A stretch of 64,000 nucleotides of DNA. Source: Deltaproteobacteria bacterium (GTDB lineage Bacteria; Myxococcota_A; Polyangia; Polyangiales; JADJMO01). The notes beneath the pieces were generated by a model. The model was not told the origin of the DNA. It did no database searches and was given only the letters and a program-made list of their open reading frames with translations. The stretch spans positions 1 to 64,000 of the forward strand of contig JACPFM010000019.1 of the NCBI GenBank assembly GCA_016182965.1. The letters run 5' to 3'. Shown here piece after piece: positions 51,046 through 60,658 of the stretch (the first letter of the stretch is position 1; every line of letters begins with the position of its first letter). The translations under genes were made by a program, and so were the position numbers.

Positions 51046-52323
51046 ATGGAAGCCGGAGCTCGATTGCGGACGCCCGGAGCAGCTGGGCGATCGGTCCTCG
51101 TCGTCGACGACGAGGAGCTGTTCCTGCGAACGGTCGTCGACGGATTTCGCTCGTACGCGGGGCGCATCGAGCTCTTGACCGCGAAGAACGGGAGGGAGGC
51201 GCTCGCCGTGCTGGGAAGCCGTCCCCTCGACCTGGTGGTGACGGACCTCAAGATGCCGGAGGTCGACGGCTTCGAGCTCCTGGCGACGATGAGCCGGACG
51301 TACCCGGCCATCCCGGTGCTCGTGATGACGGCGTTCGGGACGCCCGAGATCGAGAAGCGATTGCGCGGGCAAGCGCTCGCGCACTACCTCGAGAAGCCGC
51401 TGGCGTTCAAGGTGCTCGCCGATCGTGTCCTGTCGACCCTGTCGACGAGCGCGAGCGGAGCGGTGAAGGGGATCACCCTCCCGAGCTTCCTGCAGATCCT
51501 CCAGCTGGATCGGAAGACCTGTGTGCTGCGCGTCGTCTCGCAAGACCGTGCGGGCCTGCTGCGGTTCGAGCGCGGTGAGCTGATCGACGCCGCGACCGGC
51601 GGCCTCTCCGGGGACGAGGCCGCGTTCGGGCTTGTCTGCTGGGACGACACCCAGATCGAGATCCACCCGCCGCGACAGGCCGCGCAGCGGACCGTCCACC
51701 AGAACCTCACCGAGATCCTGATGGAGGGCATTCGCCGCAAGGACGAGCGCATTCGCGAGGCCGCGGCGTCGATCGCACCTCCCCCCCTGCCGCTCGGCGT
51801 TGCGCGCACGACCAGCGTCCCCGCAGCCGCGCGCGCCGTCATGCCGCCGCTTCCCCCAAGAGCCCCGACACACCAACCCGTTCGGCCGAGCGCCTCCGGT
51901 TCGGCCCCTCGAGACAGCAAGGAGAAGGAAAACATGTCCGCGAAGGAGAAACTGCAGGAGCTCGCCAACCTCGACGGATTCGCCGGCGCCGCCGTGTTCA
52001 CGCCGCTCGGCGAGGAGCTCGTGCTCCTCCCGGGATCGACCACGAACATCAGGGACGTCGGCGTGCTCGCCAACAACGTCCTCATGAACGCGCAGAAGGC
52101 CACCATCGAGATGGGCGCCGGACGCGGTCAAGTGGTGCACGTCGAGGGCGAGAAGTCGCACATCCTCGTTCGCTGCATGAACGAGGGCACCGACCCGCTC
52201 AAGTCCCAGCCCGGACGCGCCCACGTCCACACCGTGCTCGTCCTCAAGCCCGATGCGAGCCTCGGCATGGCGAAGATGAAGCTCAATCAAGTCGTCGAGA
52301 AGATGGCGGAGGACTTCCGCTGA
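51046..52323 (+). CDS. Receiver-DUF4388-roadblock-like three-domain protein
   Basis: A 425-residue fusion. Receiver domain (10-130): DDE, phospho-Asp67 (VVTDLKMPEVDG), Lys in YLEKPLA. DUF4388 domain (135-235): LPSFLQILQLDRKTCVLRVV and GLLRFERGELIDAATG. A Pro-rich linker (240-290) leads to a roadblock/LC7-like C-terminal domain (LANLDGFAGAAVFTPLGEEL). Such proteins link phosphorylation to small GTPase or motility regulators in myxobacteria. An internal ATG at 51934 with an AAGGAGAAGG site eight bases upstream could also produce the last domain alone (129 residues). Confidence 0.85.
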   Translation: MEAGARLRTPGAAGRSVLVVDDEELFLRTVVDGFRSYAGRIELLTAKNGREALAVLGSRPLDLVVTDLKMPEVDGFELLATMSRTYPAIPVLVMTAFGTPEIEKRLRGQALAHYLEKPLAFKVLADRVLSTLSTSASGAVKGITLPSFLQILQLDRKTCVLRVVSQDRAGLLRFERGELIDAATGGLSGDEAAFGLVCWDDTQIEIHPPRQAAQRTVHQNLTEILMEGIRRKDERIREAAASIAPPPLPLGVARTTSVPAAARAVMPPLPPRAPTHQPVRPSASGSAPRDSKEKENMSAKEKLQELANLDGFAGAAVFTPLGEELVLLPGSTTNIRDVGVLANNVLMNAQKATIEMGAGRGQVVHVEGEKSHILVRCMNEGTDPLKSQPGRAHVHTVLVLKPDASLGMAKMKLNQVVEKMAEDFR

Positions 52324-52337
52324 TCCGTCGCGCGCGA

Positions 52338-52374
52338 CTCGAGGGGCGGATCGACACCGATCCCGCCCCTCGAG
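52338..52374. terminator. Bidirectional hairpin between convergent genes
   Basis: CTCGAGGGGCGG (52338-52349) pairs perfectly with CCGCCCCTCGAG (52363-52374). It sits between two converging genes and suits termination on both strands. Confidence 0.65.
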
Positions 52375-52422
52375 CGCTTCTGGCCCGCCGGCGCTCGACA
52401 GGCGCGTCGCTCGCCCTCGCGG

Positions 52423-53364
52423 TCACGGGATGAGCAGCAGCTTCCCGACGACCCGGCCGCCGCGCGACATGGCGTGCGCGCGCTCGGCCTCGGCGAGCGG
52501 GATCTTCTCTTCGACGAGGGTCTCGAGCTCGCCGCGCGCGACGGCGGAGACGAGCTGCTCGAGCACCGCGCGATGCGGCCGGCCGAGGACGGTGGCCACA
52601 TCGCGGTGAGCCAACGCGGGGTAGTCGGCCGGGCGAATGACCACGAGCGCGACCACGCCACGTCGGGTGAGCAGCGAGCGGCACGCGCGCAGCGGATAGG
52701 TCGCCGTGCCGACCGCGTGCACCACGAGGTCGTAGGGACCGTGCGGCGCAGCGGCGGCGAGCGCGTCGCCCTTCGTGTAGTCGACGGCGATCGCGCCGTA
52801 CCTCTCGACCAGCGCCGCGTTGCGCGTGGAGCACACGCCCACCGCGCGCGCTCCCCGGGCGCGCGTGAGCTGCAGCGTGGCGAGCCCGACCGCGCCCGAG
52901 GCTCCGAGGACGAGGACCCGCGACGCCTCGCGGACCCGACCGAGCTCGAGGCAGGTCAGCGCCGTGACGCCGGGTACCGGCAGGCACGCGGCCACTTCGA
53001 ACGAGACCGACGCGGGGAGCACGGCGCACTGCTCGTCACGCACGACGACCTCGCTCGCGTAGCTCCCGAGCTGCTTGCGCGAGAAGTCGGTGCCGCCGAC
53101 GACGCGATCGCCGACGCGCAGATCGGCGCGCTCCGCGGCCTCGACGACCTCGCCCGCGAAGTCGACTCCGACCACGAGCGGCCCGCGCGGACCGAGGATC
53201 CGATGCGCGAGCCGCAACGGGCCGCCGCTGCGCATCTTCCAGTCGACGGGGTTCACGCCGATCGCGCGCACGGCGACGCGCACGTCTCGCGAGCCGAGCG
53301 GCTCCGAGGGCAGCTCGACCAGCGTGAGCGGCTCCTCGGCGCTGCACGACGTCGCGACGATCAC
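52423..53364 (-). CDS. Zinc-independent MDR oxidoreductase (quinone reductase-like)
   Basis: A 313-residue NADPH-dependent medium-chain reductase of the quinone-oxidoreductase type. The N-terminal GroES-like domain has AIGVNPVDWKMRSGG and VVGVDFAGEVVE; the nucleotide-binding fold is VLVLGASGAVGLATLQLTRA. Zinc ligands of alcohol dehydrogenases are absent. Substrate unknown; quinones or enones are typical. It is transcribed away from the next, membrane-protein gene. Confidence 0.85.
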   Translation of the reverse strand: MIVATSCSAEEPLTLVELPSEPLGSRDVRVAVRAIGVNPVDWKMRSGGPLRLAHRILGPRGPLVVGVDFAGEVVEAAERADLRVGDRVVGGTDFSRKQLGSYASEVVVRDEQCAVLPASVSFEVAACLPVPGVTALTCLELGRVREASRVLVLGASGAVGLATLQLTRARGARAVGVCSTRNAALVERYGAIAVDYTKGDALAAAAPHGPYDLVVHAVGTATYPLRACRSLLTRRGVVALVVIRPADYPALAHRDVATVLGRPHRAVLEQLVSAVARGELETLVEEKIPLAEAERAHAMSRGGRVVGKLLLIP

Positions 53365-53459
53365 GGACGCATACTACGTGATGAACCCGCTCGGCAGCGG
53401 CAGGTCCTGATGGCGCGAACCCCGGCGCAGGCGACGGCCTCCTTGGATACACTGCTCGA

Positions 53460-54056
53460 ATGCGAGATCGGCGGGGGTGGGCACTGGTGCTGGCGCCGCT
53501 GCTCGGCGTCGCGCCGATGCTGTTCGTCGACGGGCCGTTCCACCTCGCCGGTCCCATCGCCGTCCTCGTCCTCGTCGCCGCGTTGATCGCGCTCGACGCG
53601 TCGAGCCCCGACCTCGCGAGCCGATCCATCTTCCTCACGCTGTTCGTGTTCCCCGTCGGGTACCTCGCGTACCTGCACCGGCGCGCGGACGACGGACGGA
53701 AGAAGTGGGTCCCCGGCGTGGTCACGCTGACGCTCTTCATGGGCGCCTGCGTCTACGGCTCGGGGGCGGGCACGAAGCTCGAGGCGTACTGTTCGCTCGA
53801 AGACGGAGACGTCCAGTGCGAGCTCGAGAACCGCGGCCGCACGATCGCCCGGGAGTGCGTCGATCTCGTCCTCCACAAGCGCGCCGGGCGGTACGAGATG
53901 GGGCAGGCCGTGGCGCGCAAGAGCGTCTGCCTTCGCGCGTGGCCGGGCGAGTCGACGCGCCGCATCGGGAGGCCGTTCGACGTGAACTGCCAGAGCTACG
54001 TGCAGCACTTCAAGTCTGGCAGCCCGCCGGTGTGCTGGGTCGAGGTGCAGCGGTAA
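53460..54056 (+). CDS. Hypothetical membrane protein
   Basis: A 198-residue protein with three or four TM helices in its first 105 residues (ALVLAPLLGVAPMLFV, AGPIAVLVLVAALIAL, SIFLTLFVFPVGYLAYL, GVVTLTLFMGACVYG) and a soluble C-terminal part with paired cysteines (AYCSLEDGDVQCELEN, RECVDLV, VCWVEV), probably outside. No known family is recognised. A hairpin follows at 54100-54137. Confidence 0.65.
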   Translation: MRDRRGWALVLAPLLGVAPMLFVDGPFHLAGPIAVLVLVAALIALDASSPDLASRSIFLTLFVFPVGYLAYLHRRADDGRKKWVPGVVTLTLFMGACVYGSGAGTKLEAYCSLEDGDVQCELENRGRTIARECVDLVLHKRAGRYEMGQAVARKSVCLRAWPGESTRRIGRPFDVNCQSYVQHFKSGSPPVCWVEVQR

Positions 54057-54099
54057 CCCCTGGCAGAGGCCACCGGGCCACGCCGCACCCACGAGAACG

Positions 54100-54137
54100 T
54101 CGAAGGTCGAGCGCCGCGTCGGACCCTCGACCTTCGA
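54100..54137. terminator. Bidirectional hairpin between convergent genes
   Basis: TCGAAGGTCGAG (54100-54111) pairs perfectly with CTCGACCTTCGA (54126-54137) between the membrane protein gene and icd. Confidence 0.65.
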
Positions 54138-54188
54138 TCAGCGGCTCGGCCGCCGGCCGCTACGAACGCGCGAGCGTTCGCGGCTGCG

Positions 54189-55484
<1,296 letters not shown>

Positions 55485-55577
55485 GGCTACTCTCCGTGAG
55501 ATTCTGGCGGGACGCGGGGATGCGCGCCGGCGGCGCGGACCCTACCACCAACCAAAGACGGCCGGGAGCCCCGCGGC

Positions 55578-56381
55578 TCAGCGCCGGTACACGAAATCGA
55601 GCATCGGCCACACGTCGAGCGATCGCACGCGTTTGCGCTGCCAACGCCCGTCATCGCCGCGCTCGACCACGGTGCGACGCTGATCGTAGTCATAGACAAT
55701 CGCACCCAGCGTGAGCGTGCCGCGCTCCGAGACGCGGAGGTCGAGCGCGCCCGACGCGCCGAGGAACACCTGCGATTTCGGCGGATCGCTCGGCCCGATG
55801 AGCCACCCGTCGACGCTGACGCGACCGCGCAGCCAGCCGGTGATCGGGTGGTCGAGCCCGAGCGTCAGGTGCGAGCGAAAGCCGGTCAGCGCGGGGGCGA
55901 GTAGGAGCTCGAGCGGCGCCCAGGTGTCCATCGTGGTCGCGTCGTTGCGCCCGATCGGGACGCCGATGCTCGTCGTCATGCGGCCGGTCGCGACCGTCTT
56001 CTCGCCGTAGGAGACGGCGAGCCCGACCGAGGGCACGACGAACCAGCCGATGCGGTTGTCGGACTTCTCCCACGACGGGAAGAGGTAGCCCTGGGTGAGG
56101 CGCATCGCGAACGTCGGCACCGACACGCCGTACTCTCCGGTCACCCGCAGCGCGCCCACGCGCCGGAAGAGCACGCGCGCCTCGACGTTCGGCGACAGGA
56201 GCAGATCGAGGATCGGGTGGGTGGCGAGCTCGACGTCGCGCGTCACGCCGACCCGCAGCGGGTCGAACGCGCCGATCGACCAATGACCCGGTTCGAGCAC
56301 GTCGGCGGTGTGGCGCGCCGGCAGCGCCGACGCGGGCCACGCGACGGTCACGACGGCGACGACGAGCAGCGCGGTCTTCAC
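55578..56381 (-). CDS. Putative outer-membrane beta-barrel protein
   Basis: A 267-residue protein starting at GTG 56381, four bases into the end of the upstream gene (GTGA). A signal peptide (KTALLVVAVVTVAWPASA, cleavage about 19) is followed by strand-rich sequence (EARVLFRRVGALRVTGEYGV, GWFVVPSVGLAVSYG, SHLTLGLDHPITG) and a C-terminal DFVYRR. It probably forms a barrel, since many alternating strands are visible, although the last residue is not Phe. It is translationally coupled to the phosphatase lipoprotein. Confidence 0.7.
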   Translation of the reverse strand: MKTALLVVAVVTVAWPASALPARHTADVLEPGHWSIGAFDPLRVGVTRDVELATHPILDLLLSPNVEARVLFRRVGALRVTGEYGVSVPTFAMRLTQGYLFPSWEKSDNRIGWFVVPSVGLAVSYGEKTVATGRMTTSIGVPIGRNDATTMDTWAPLELLLAPALTGFRSHLTLGLDHPITGWLRGRVSVDGWLIGPSDPPKSQVFLGASGALDLRVSERGTLTLGAIVYDYDQRRTVVERGDDGRWQRKRVRSLDVWPMLDFVYRR

Positions 56382-57472
56382 TCGGGCAGCTCCCAGGTGC
56401 CGACCACCGGCGCGTGATCGCTCAACCAGTTCGGATCGCTGGTGATCCCGAGCCGACCCGGCGACTGCAGGACGTCGGTCGACCCCGGCGCCCAGCTGCC
56501 CGCGTTCACGAACAGGTGATCGAGCTGACGCGTCCAGAACCCGCCGTGGTTCGGCCCCCTGATGGAGTGCGTGTAGAACGGGCGCTGGCTCTCTTCGGTG
56601 GTGCCGATGCGCTCGAGCGTGATCGCCGGCCGGTACTTGTCGAAGAACGGGCGCATCGCCTCCGGCGTGTAGGGCGGCTGCTCGAACTCGGTGCCCTTCA
56701 GGTCGGGGCTCTCGTCCTCGAAGCTCGCGATCTTCACCGCGGTCGGCGGCAGCTCGTTGAAGTCGCCGCCGACCACGAACGGGAGCGGCTCCTCTTCGAG
56801 GACCTGCGCGAGGTGCTTCAACTGCCGCTGCTTGGTGCCGTCGGTGTCGTAGGCGGACACGTGGGTGACGAAGGCGCCGATCTCGCGCGCGCCCACGCGG
56901 ATGTGCGCGCGGCCGATCACCGTGTGCAGGTAGAACAGCTCGTGCAGCGGGTCGTCGTCGCCCCGATCTTCCTGCCTGATTCGCTGCGCGTACGTGATCG
57001 GGTGCTTGGAGAAGATCGCGACGCCCATGTCGATGCGCCCGACGCCCTCCGACGGGACGTAGCGGCTGTTCCACGCCTGGTAGTACGCGCCGTAGTTCAG
57101 GCTCGTGCGGTCGAGGAAGTCCTGCACCATGTCGACGTACGCCGATCGCCGCGAGTCGACCTCGATCTCGTTGGCGAAGAGGACGTCCGGGTCGACCTCG
57201 CGGATCAGCCGCTCGATGGCGTCGAGGTTGGTGCGCACCTCGCGGCTGGTCATCTGCACGCGATCGCCCCACCCGTCGAACCAGAAGTCGATGCGGCACG
57301 CCCCGTACTTCACGTTCCAGGTCATGACCTTGAGCCGCCGCGGCGCCGGATCGGCCGGCACCTTCACCGCGCGCTCGAAGACGGGGACCTCGACCCTATC
57401 GGGCTCGATATCGTCGGCGAACGGCTCGCAGGCGCAGCAGGCCGCGACGAGGGCGAGGAGCAGACGGCGCAC
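56378..57472 (-). CDS. Endonuclease/exonuclease/phosphatase-family lipoprotein
   Basis: A 364-residue protein: short signal (MRRLLLALVAACCACEP) with lipobox-like cysteines, then an EEP domain. Metal and catalytic residues appear in LKVMTWNVKYG (Asn), FANEIEVDS (Glu), VGGDFNELPP (Asp, Asn) and SDHAPVVG (terminal Asp-His). The EEP fold includes DNases and phosphoesterases; an exported one may attack extracellular nucleic acid or phospholipid head groups. The substrate cannot be told. It overlaps the barrel-like gene by four bases, which suggests a paired function. Confidence 0.85.
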   Translation of the reverse strand: MRRLLLALVAACCACEPFADDIEPDRVEVPVFERAVKVPADPAPRRLKVMTWNVKYGACRIDFWFDGWGDRVQMTSREVRTNLDAIERLIREVDPDVLFANEIEVDSRRSAYVDMVQDFLDRTSLNYGAYYQAWNSRYVPSEGVGRIDMGVAIFSKHPITYAQRIRQEDRGDDDPLHELFYLHTVIGRAHIRVGAREIGAFVTHVSAYDTDGTKQRQLKHLAQVLEEEPLPFVVGGDFNELPPTAVKIASFEDESPDLKGTEFEQPPYTPEAMRPFFDKYRPAITLERIGTTEESQRPFYTHSIRGPNHGGFWTRQLDHLFVNAGSWAPGSTDVLQSPGRLGITSDPNWLSDHAPVVGTWELPE

Positions 57473-57535
57473 CTTCGCAGGCTACACCGACCGGCCACGC
57501 CTCGCCGCGGTCGGGCTCGATCGGGTCGGCGAACC

Positions 57536-58282
57536 CTACGCGCTGGTCGGCCAGCACTCGCACCACTCGTCGTCTGACCCGTCGAGGAACCCGATCAGTG
57601 CGTCGAACGCCTCGATGTGCCTCCATGCCGCGCGCGGATCGCGTTGCAGCACGAGGTGCGCGGTGTCGACGTCGGCGAGGTGCAGCTCCGGGCGGTGGGA
57701 CTTCAGCTCTTCGGCGAGGTCCGGGCGGAGCAAGGCCTCGCGCTTCGCGCGCAGGTAGAGCACCGGGACCGGGCAGCGCCCGAGGTCCGCCGTCGCATCG
57801 ACCTCGAGCACCGCACGCACGCGCGCGGCGAGGACCGCGGGGCTGACCGACGCGGACGAGGCCTGGAACTCCGCGATGAGCTCAGCGTCCGCATCCCATC
57901 CGGCGAGCAACCTGCGGAGCACCGGTGCGGGCGGCGGGAACGAGAAGAGCGAGCGGTGCACCCATGGGCGGAAGCGCGCGAGCCAAGCGGGGACGGGCGC
58001 GCGCGCGAACGTCGCGACGAGCACGAGGGCAACGAGGCCCGGGGGTCGCTTCGCGGCGATGCGTATCGACAGCGGACCGCCGAATGACTCGCCGAGCAGC
58101 ACGAACGGCCTGCTCGTGGGCAACGCGGCTTCGGCGATCGGTTCGAGCCCGGCGTACGAGCGGACCTCGTGACTCGGGTACGACACGACGCGCGGCGCGA
58201 ACCCGGGCGGTGCCGCGTCGACGAACCGACGGAACATCCGTCCGGTGCCATCGAGGCCCGGGAGCAGCACGATGGGGAGCAC
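57536..58282 (-). CDS. Alpha/beta-fold hydrolase
   Basis: A 248-residue hydrolase from GTG 58282 (LPIVLLPGLDGTGRMF). The nucleophile elbow is LLGESFGG (Ser), and an oxyanion region is LLPGLDGTG. The catalytic Asp is probably in the segment PVPVLYLRAKREALL and the His in VDTAHLVLQ. The substrate is unknown; a thioesterase or esterase is possible. The upstream frame is Arg/Gly-rich, and I excluded it. Confidence 0.8.
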   Translation of the reverse strand: MLPIVLLPGLDGTGRMFRRFVDAAPPGFAPRVVSYPSHEVRSYAGLEPIAEAALPTSRPFVLLGESFGGPLSIRIAAKRPPGLVALVLVATFARAPVPAWLARFRPWVHRSLFSFPPPAPVLRRLLAGWDADAELIAEFQASSASVSPAVLAARVRAVLEVDATADLGRCPVPVLYLRAKREALLRPDLAEELKSHRPELHLADVDTAHLVLQRDPRAAWRHIEAFDALIGFLDGSDDEWCECWPTSA

Positions 58283-58352
58283 GGCGCCAACGTAGCCCGG
58301 CCGCAGCGGAGGGGCACCGCGGTTGCCTGCGGCGCCACGCTGCAACCGAGCC

Positions 58353-59804
58353 TCACATCAACGCGATCAGCCGATCGAGCAGCAGGAGCTCGGTCTTCAG
58401 CCCCTCGTCGCCGAGCTCGGTGACGTGCGCGGCGAACGCGGCGCGGGTCTCGCCGATCCGCTTCTTCGCCTCGGCCGGGTCGCCGCTCTCGCGCGCCTGC
58501 AGCGCCTTCTTCACCCCGAGCACCCAGTTCGACAGGGCGACGACCTTGCGTACGCCGACCTGCTGGTACCACTCGAAGCCGTCGGTGAGCGGCGCCTTGC
58601 CGCCGTACGTGGCGTCGAGCTCCTGGTGCACCGGCGTGCCGTCGACCTTCTGGTAGTCGATCGCGAGGTGGGCGACGGGCGCCTCCGGCGTCGTGCTCTT
58701 CGGCGCGTAGCGCAGCACGATCGCGCCCTTGTTGCGGGAAAGGAACACGGTCGGCACGTTCAGCGCGAGCCGGCCGTCCGTCAGCGAGGCGCTCGGGACG
58801 CCGTAGGCGGTGGAGAAGGTCCACGAGGTCTGCGCGCCGACGGAGACCTTCATGTCGTAGGCGATCGGCGTGACCAGGTAGTCGAAGTCGCGATCGAAGA
58901 CGGTGCGGAGCTTCTCCTCGTCCTGCAAGAAGAAGTACGCCCCGCCGCGCACCTGCGAGATGTCGTGCGCGAGCTGCTGGCCGAAGTCGAGGCCGATGCC
59001 GAACGCGGTGAGGCCGATGCCCTTGGCGGCGTAGGTCCGCGCCATCCCGATGAAGCTGCCCGCGTCGGTGCTCCCGATGTTCGGCAGCGCGTCGGTCAAG
59101 AGCATCACGCGGTGCGAGCGCGCGGTGGAGGCGACGTCCTGCTCGGTGAACGCGTAGCCTTTGGAGAGCCCGAGCTCGATGTTGGTGGCGCCGCGCGCCT
59201 CGATGCCGACGATCTGCCCGAGGATGCGCTCCTTGTTCGTGTCGTCGACGAACGTCGGCGAGACGAGCACGTCGACCTTGTCGTCGAAGAGCACGATCGA
59301 CAGCCGATCGCGCGGACCGAGCTGCCCGACGAGCTTCCGCACCGCGTCGCGCGCGGCGACGATCTTCTCGCCGGCCATCGAGCCGGAGCGATCGACGACC
59401 ACCGACAGATCGAGGTCGGGGCGCTTGAAGGTGGCGGCGTCGAAGCCGGTGGAGAACCCGAGCTGCACCCAGGCCGTCCGGTCGCCGTCGTCGGCGCCGG
59501 CGGCGATCGCGGTCGCCGAGCCGAGGCACAGCGCGCGCGTGCACGGCTCGCCGAGCACCGGCAGATCGTGCTCGGCGAGCATGCCTTCGACGTGCAGCTC
59601 GTCGGAGCGGGGGACCTCGCCGCGCGCGATCTTCGCGCGGAAGAGCCCCGCGTCCTGCGCGCCACCCGGCGTCGCGCCCATCGACCCCGGAGGTGCCCCG
59701 CTCGCCGCGTCCATCGAGGCAGCGCTGCAGCCGGCGCCGACCGCGATGAAGACGATCACCGCGAGCGGACCGAGCACAGACAGGAGCGAGCGCTTGCGAG
59801 CCAT
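58353..59804 (-). CDS. VWA-domain lipoprotein
   Basis: A 483-residue protein. A signal with lipobox VGAGCSA (Cys about residue 26), a Gly/Ala-rich linker and a von Willebrand A domain (LDLSVVVDRSGSMAGEKI, MIDAS DxSxS; Thr in RGATNIEL; Asp in MLLTDALPNIG) are present. After the VWA fold come a beta-rich domain (TFSTAYGVPSASLTDGRLAL) and a C-terminal helical segment (AAFAAHVTELGDEGLK). The MIDAS is complete, so Mg-dependent ligand binding on the cell surface is likely. ATG 59804 has GGAGG upstream. Confidence 0.8.
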   Translation of the reverse strand: MARKRSLLSVLGPLAVIVFIAVGAGCSAASMDAASGAPPGSMGATPGGAQDAGLFRAKIARGEVPRSDELHVEGMLAEHDLPVLGEPCTRALCLGSATAIAAGADDGDRTAWVQLGFSTGFDAATFKRPDLDLSVVVDRSGSMAGEKIVAARDAVRKLVGQLGPRDRLSIVLFDDKVDVLVSPTFVDDTNKERILGQIVGIEARGATNIELGLSKGYAFTEQDVASTARSHRVMLLTDALPNIGSTDAGSFIGMARTYAAKGIGLTAFGIGLDFGQQLAHDISQVRGGAYFFLQDEEKLRTVFDRDFDYLVTPIAYDMKVSVGAQTSWTFSTAYGVPSASLTDGRLALNVPTVFLSRNKGAIVLRYAPKSTTPEAPVAHLAIDYQKVDGTPVHQELDATYGGKAPLTDGFEWYQQVGVRKVVALSNWVLGVKKALQARESGDPAEAKKRIGETRAAFAAHVTELGDEGLKTELLLLDRLIALM

Positions 59805-60160
59805 GGCACCTCCGGGGTCGACCCGAGAAAAAAGCGAAGCGAAAGCGAAGGAGAAGCGAAGCGAAGGAAGGGGGGTACCGAGCGCCTCAACAAAGGTCGT
59901 GCCACCCCGCGGGTCGAAGCCCCCGCGCCGGCTCGCGGAGCCGCTCACCCGAGGTTCCGCGTGGTTTCTCCGTGAATGCCCGCCGCTCCTCGGCCGTCTC
60001 CCCCTGACATCCGGGTCGCGGTCGCCGTGCACGGCGCGCCGGGCCACTGCCCATGGCACGCCCGGCCGGCACCGACGCCGCGACGGTAGCCGGCGCTCGC
60101 GCGACGGAACGCGCCCGCGCCGCCTTGCCGCCAACGCCGCCCCGATCTGCATTGCCGGCG
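59805..60160. other. Intergenic stretch with purine-rich GAAGCGAA repeats
   Basis: About 356 bp between divergent genes. At 59829-59875 the + strand is a purine tract with repeated GAAGCGAA/GAAAGCGAAG words. The rest shows no supportable gene; a 61-codon minus-strand frame (59887-60072) has no recognisable features. Confidence 0.4.
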
Positions 60161-60658
60161 ATGTCCGCCCGCGAAGGTCACGAGGAGCACGAGAAGGCGT
60201 TCGCCGAGCTGTCGGCCGACGAGCTGTACGCGATCCTCGCGCTGCGGCAGGAGGTCTTCGTCGTCGAGCAGGCGTGCGCGTACCTCGACTGCGATGGCCT
60301 CGATCGCGCGGCGCGACACCTCTGGACGGTCCGCCGCGTCCAGTGCGACGAGGGCGATCTCGCCGGCGCCATCGTCGCGTACGCACGCATCCTGCCGCCC
60401 GGCGAGAAGTTCGAGGAGGCGAGCCTCGGCCGTGTGATCACCGCGAGCTCGGCGCGACGGACCGGCGTGGGCCGCGCGATCGTCGCGCGCGCGATCGCCG
60501 GGATCGAGCGCCGCTGGGGCGGCGCGATCCGCATCTCGGCGCAGAGCTACCTCGAGCGCTTCTACCGCGAGCTCGGCTTCGAGCGCGTCGGTGAGGGGTA
60601 TCTCGAGGACGGCATCCCGCACATCGAGATGCTGCGTGCTAGCTTTCCCCGTCCGTGA
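60161..60658 (+). CDS. GNAT-family N-acetyltransferase (ElaA-like)
   Basis: A 165-residue acetyltransferase. The ElaA-type N-terminus (LSADELYAILALRQEVFVVE) and the acetyl-CoA loop region (LGRVITASSARRTGVGRAIV) are clear, and the last strands read QSYLERFYRELGFERVGEGY. The start was chosen at ATG 60161; the frame is open upstream in Pro/Arg-rich sequence. The acceptor is unknown. It overlaps the radical SAM gene by four bases (GTGA), so the two are co-expressed and may act on the same product. Confidence 0.85.
   Translation: MSAREGHEEHEKAFAELSADELYAILALRQEVFVVEQACAYLDCDGLDRAARHLWTVRRVQCDEGDLAGAIVAYARILPPGEKFEEASLGRVITASSARRTGVGRAIVARAIAGIERRWGGAIRISAQSYLERFYRELGFERVGEGYLEDGIPHIEMLRASFPRP

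Noticed and set aside
59887..60072. A 61-codon minus frame between the VWA and GNAT genes
   Set aside because: No ribosome site, low-complexity Arg-rich composition, and no recognisable domain.
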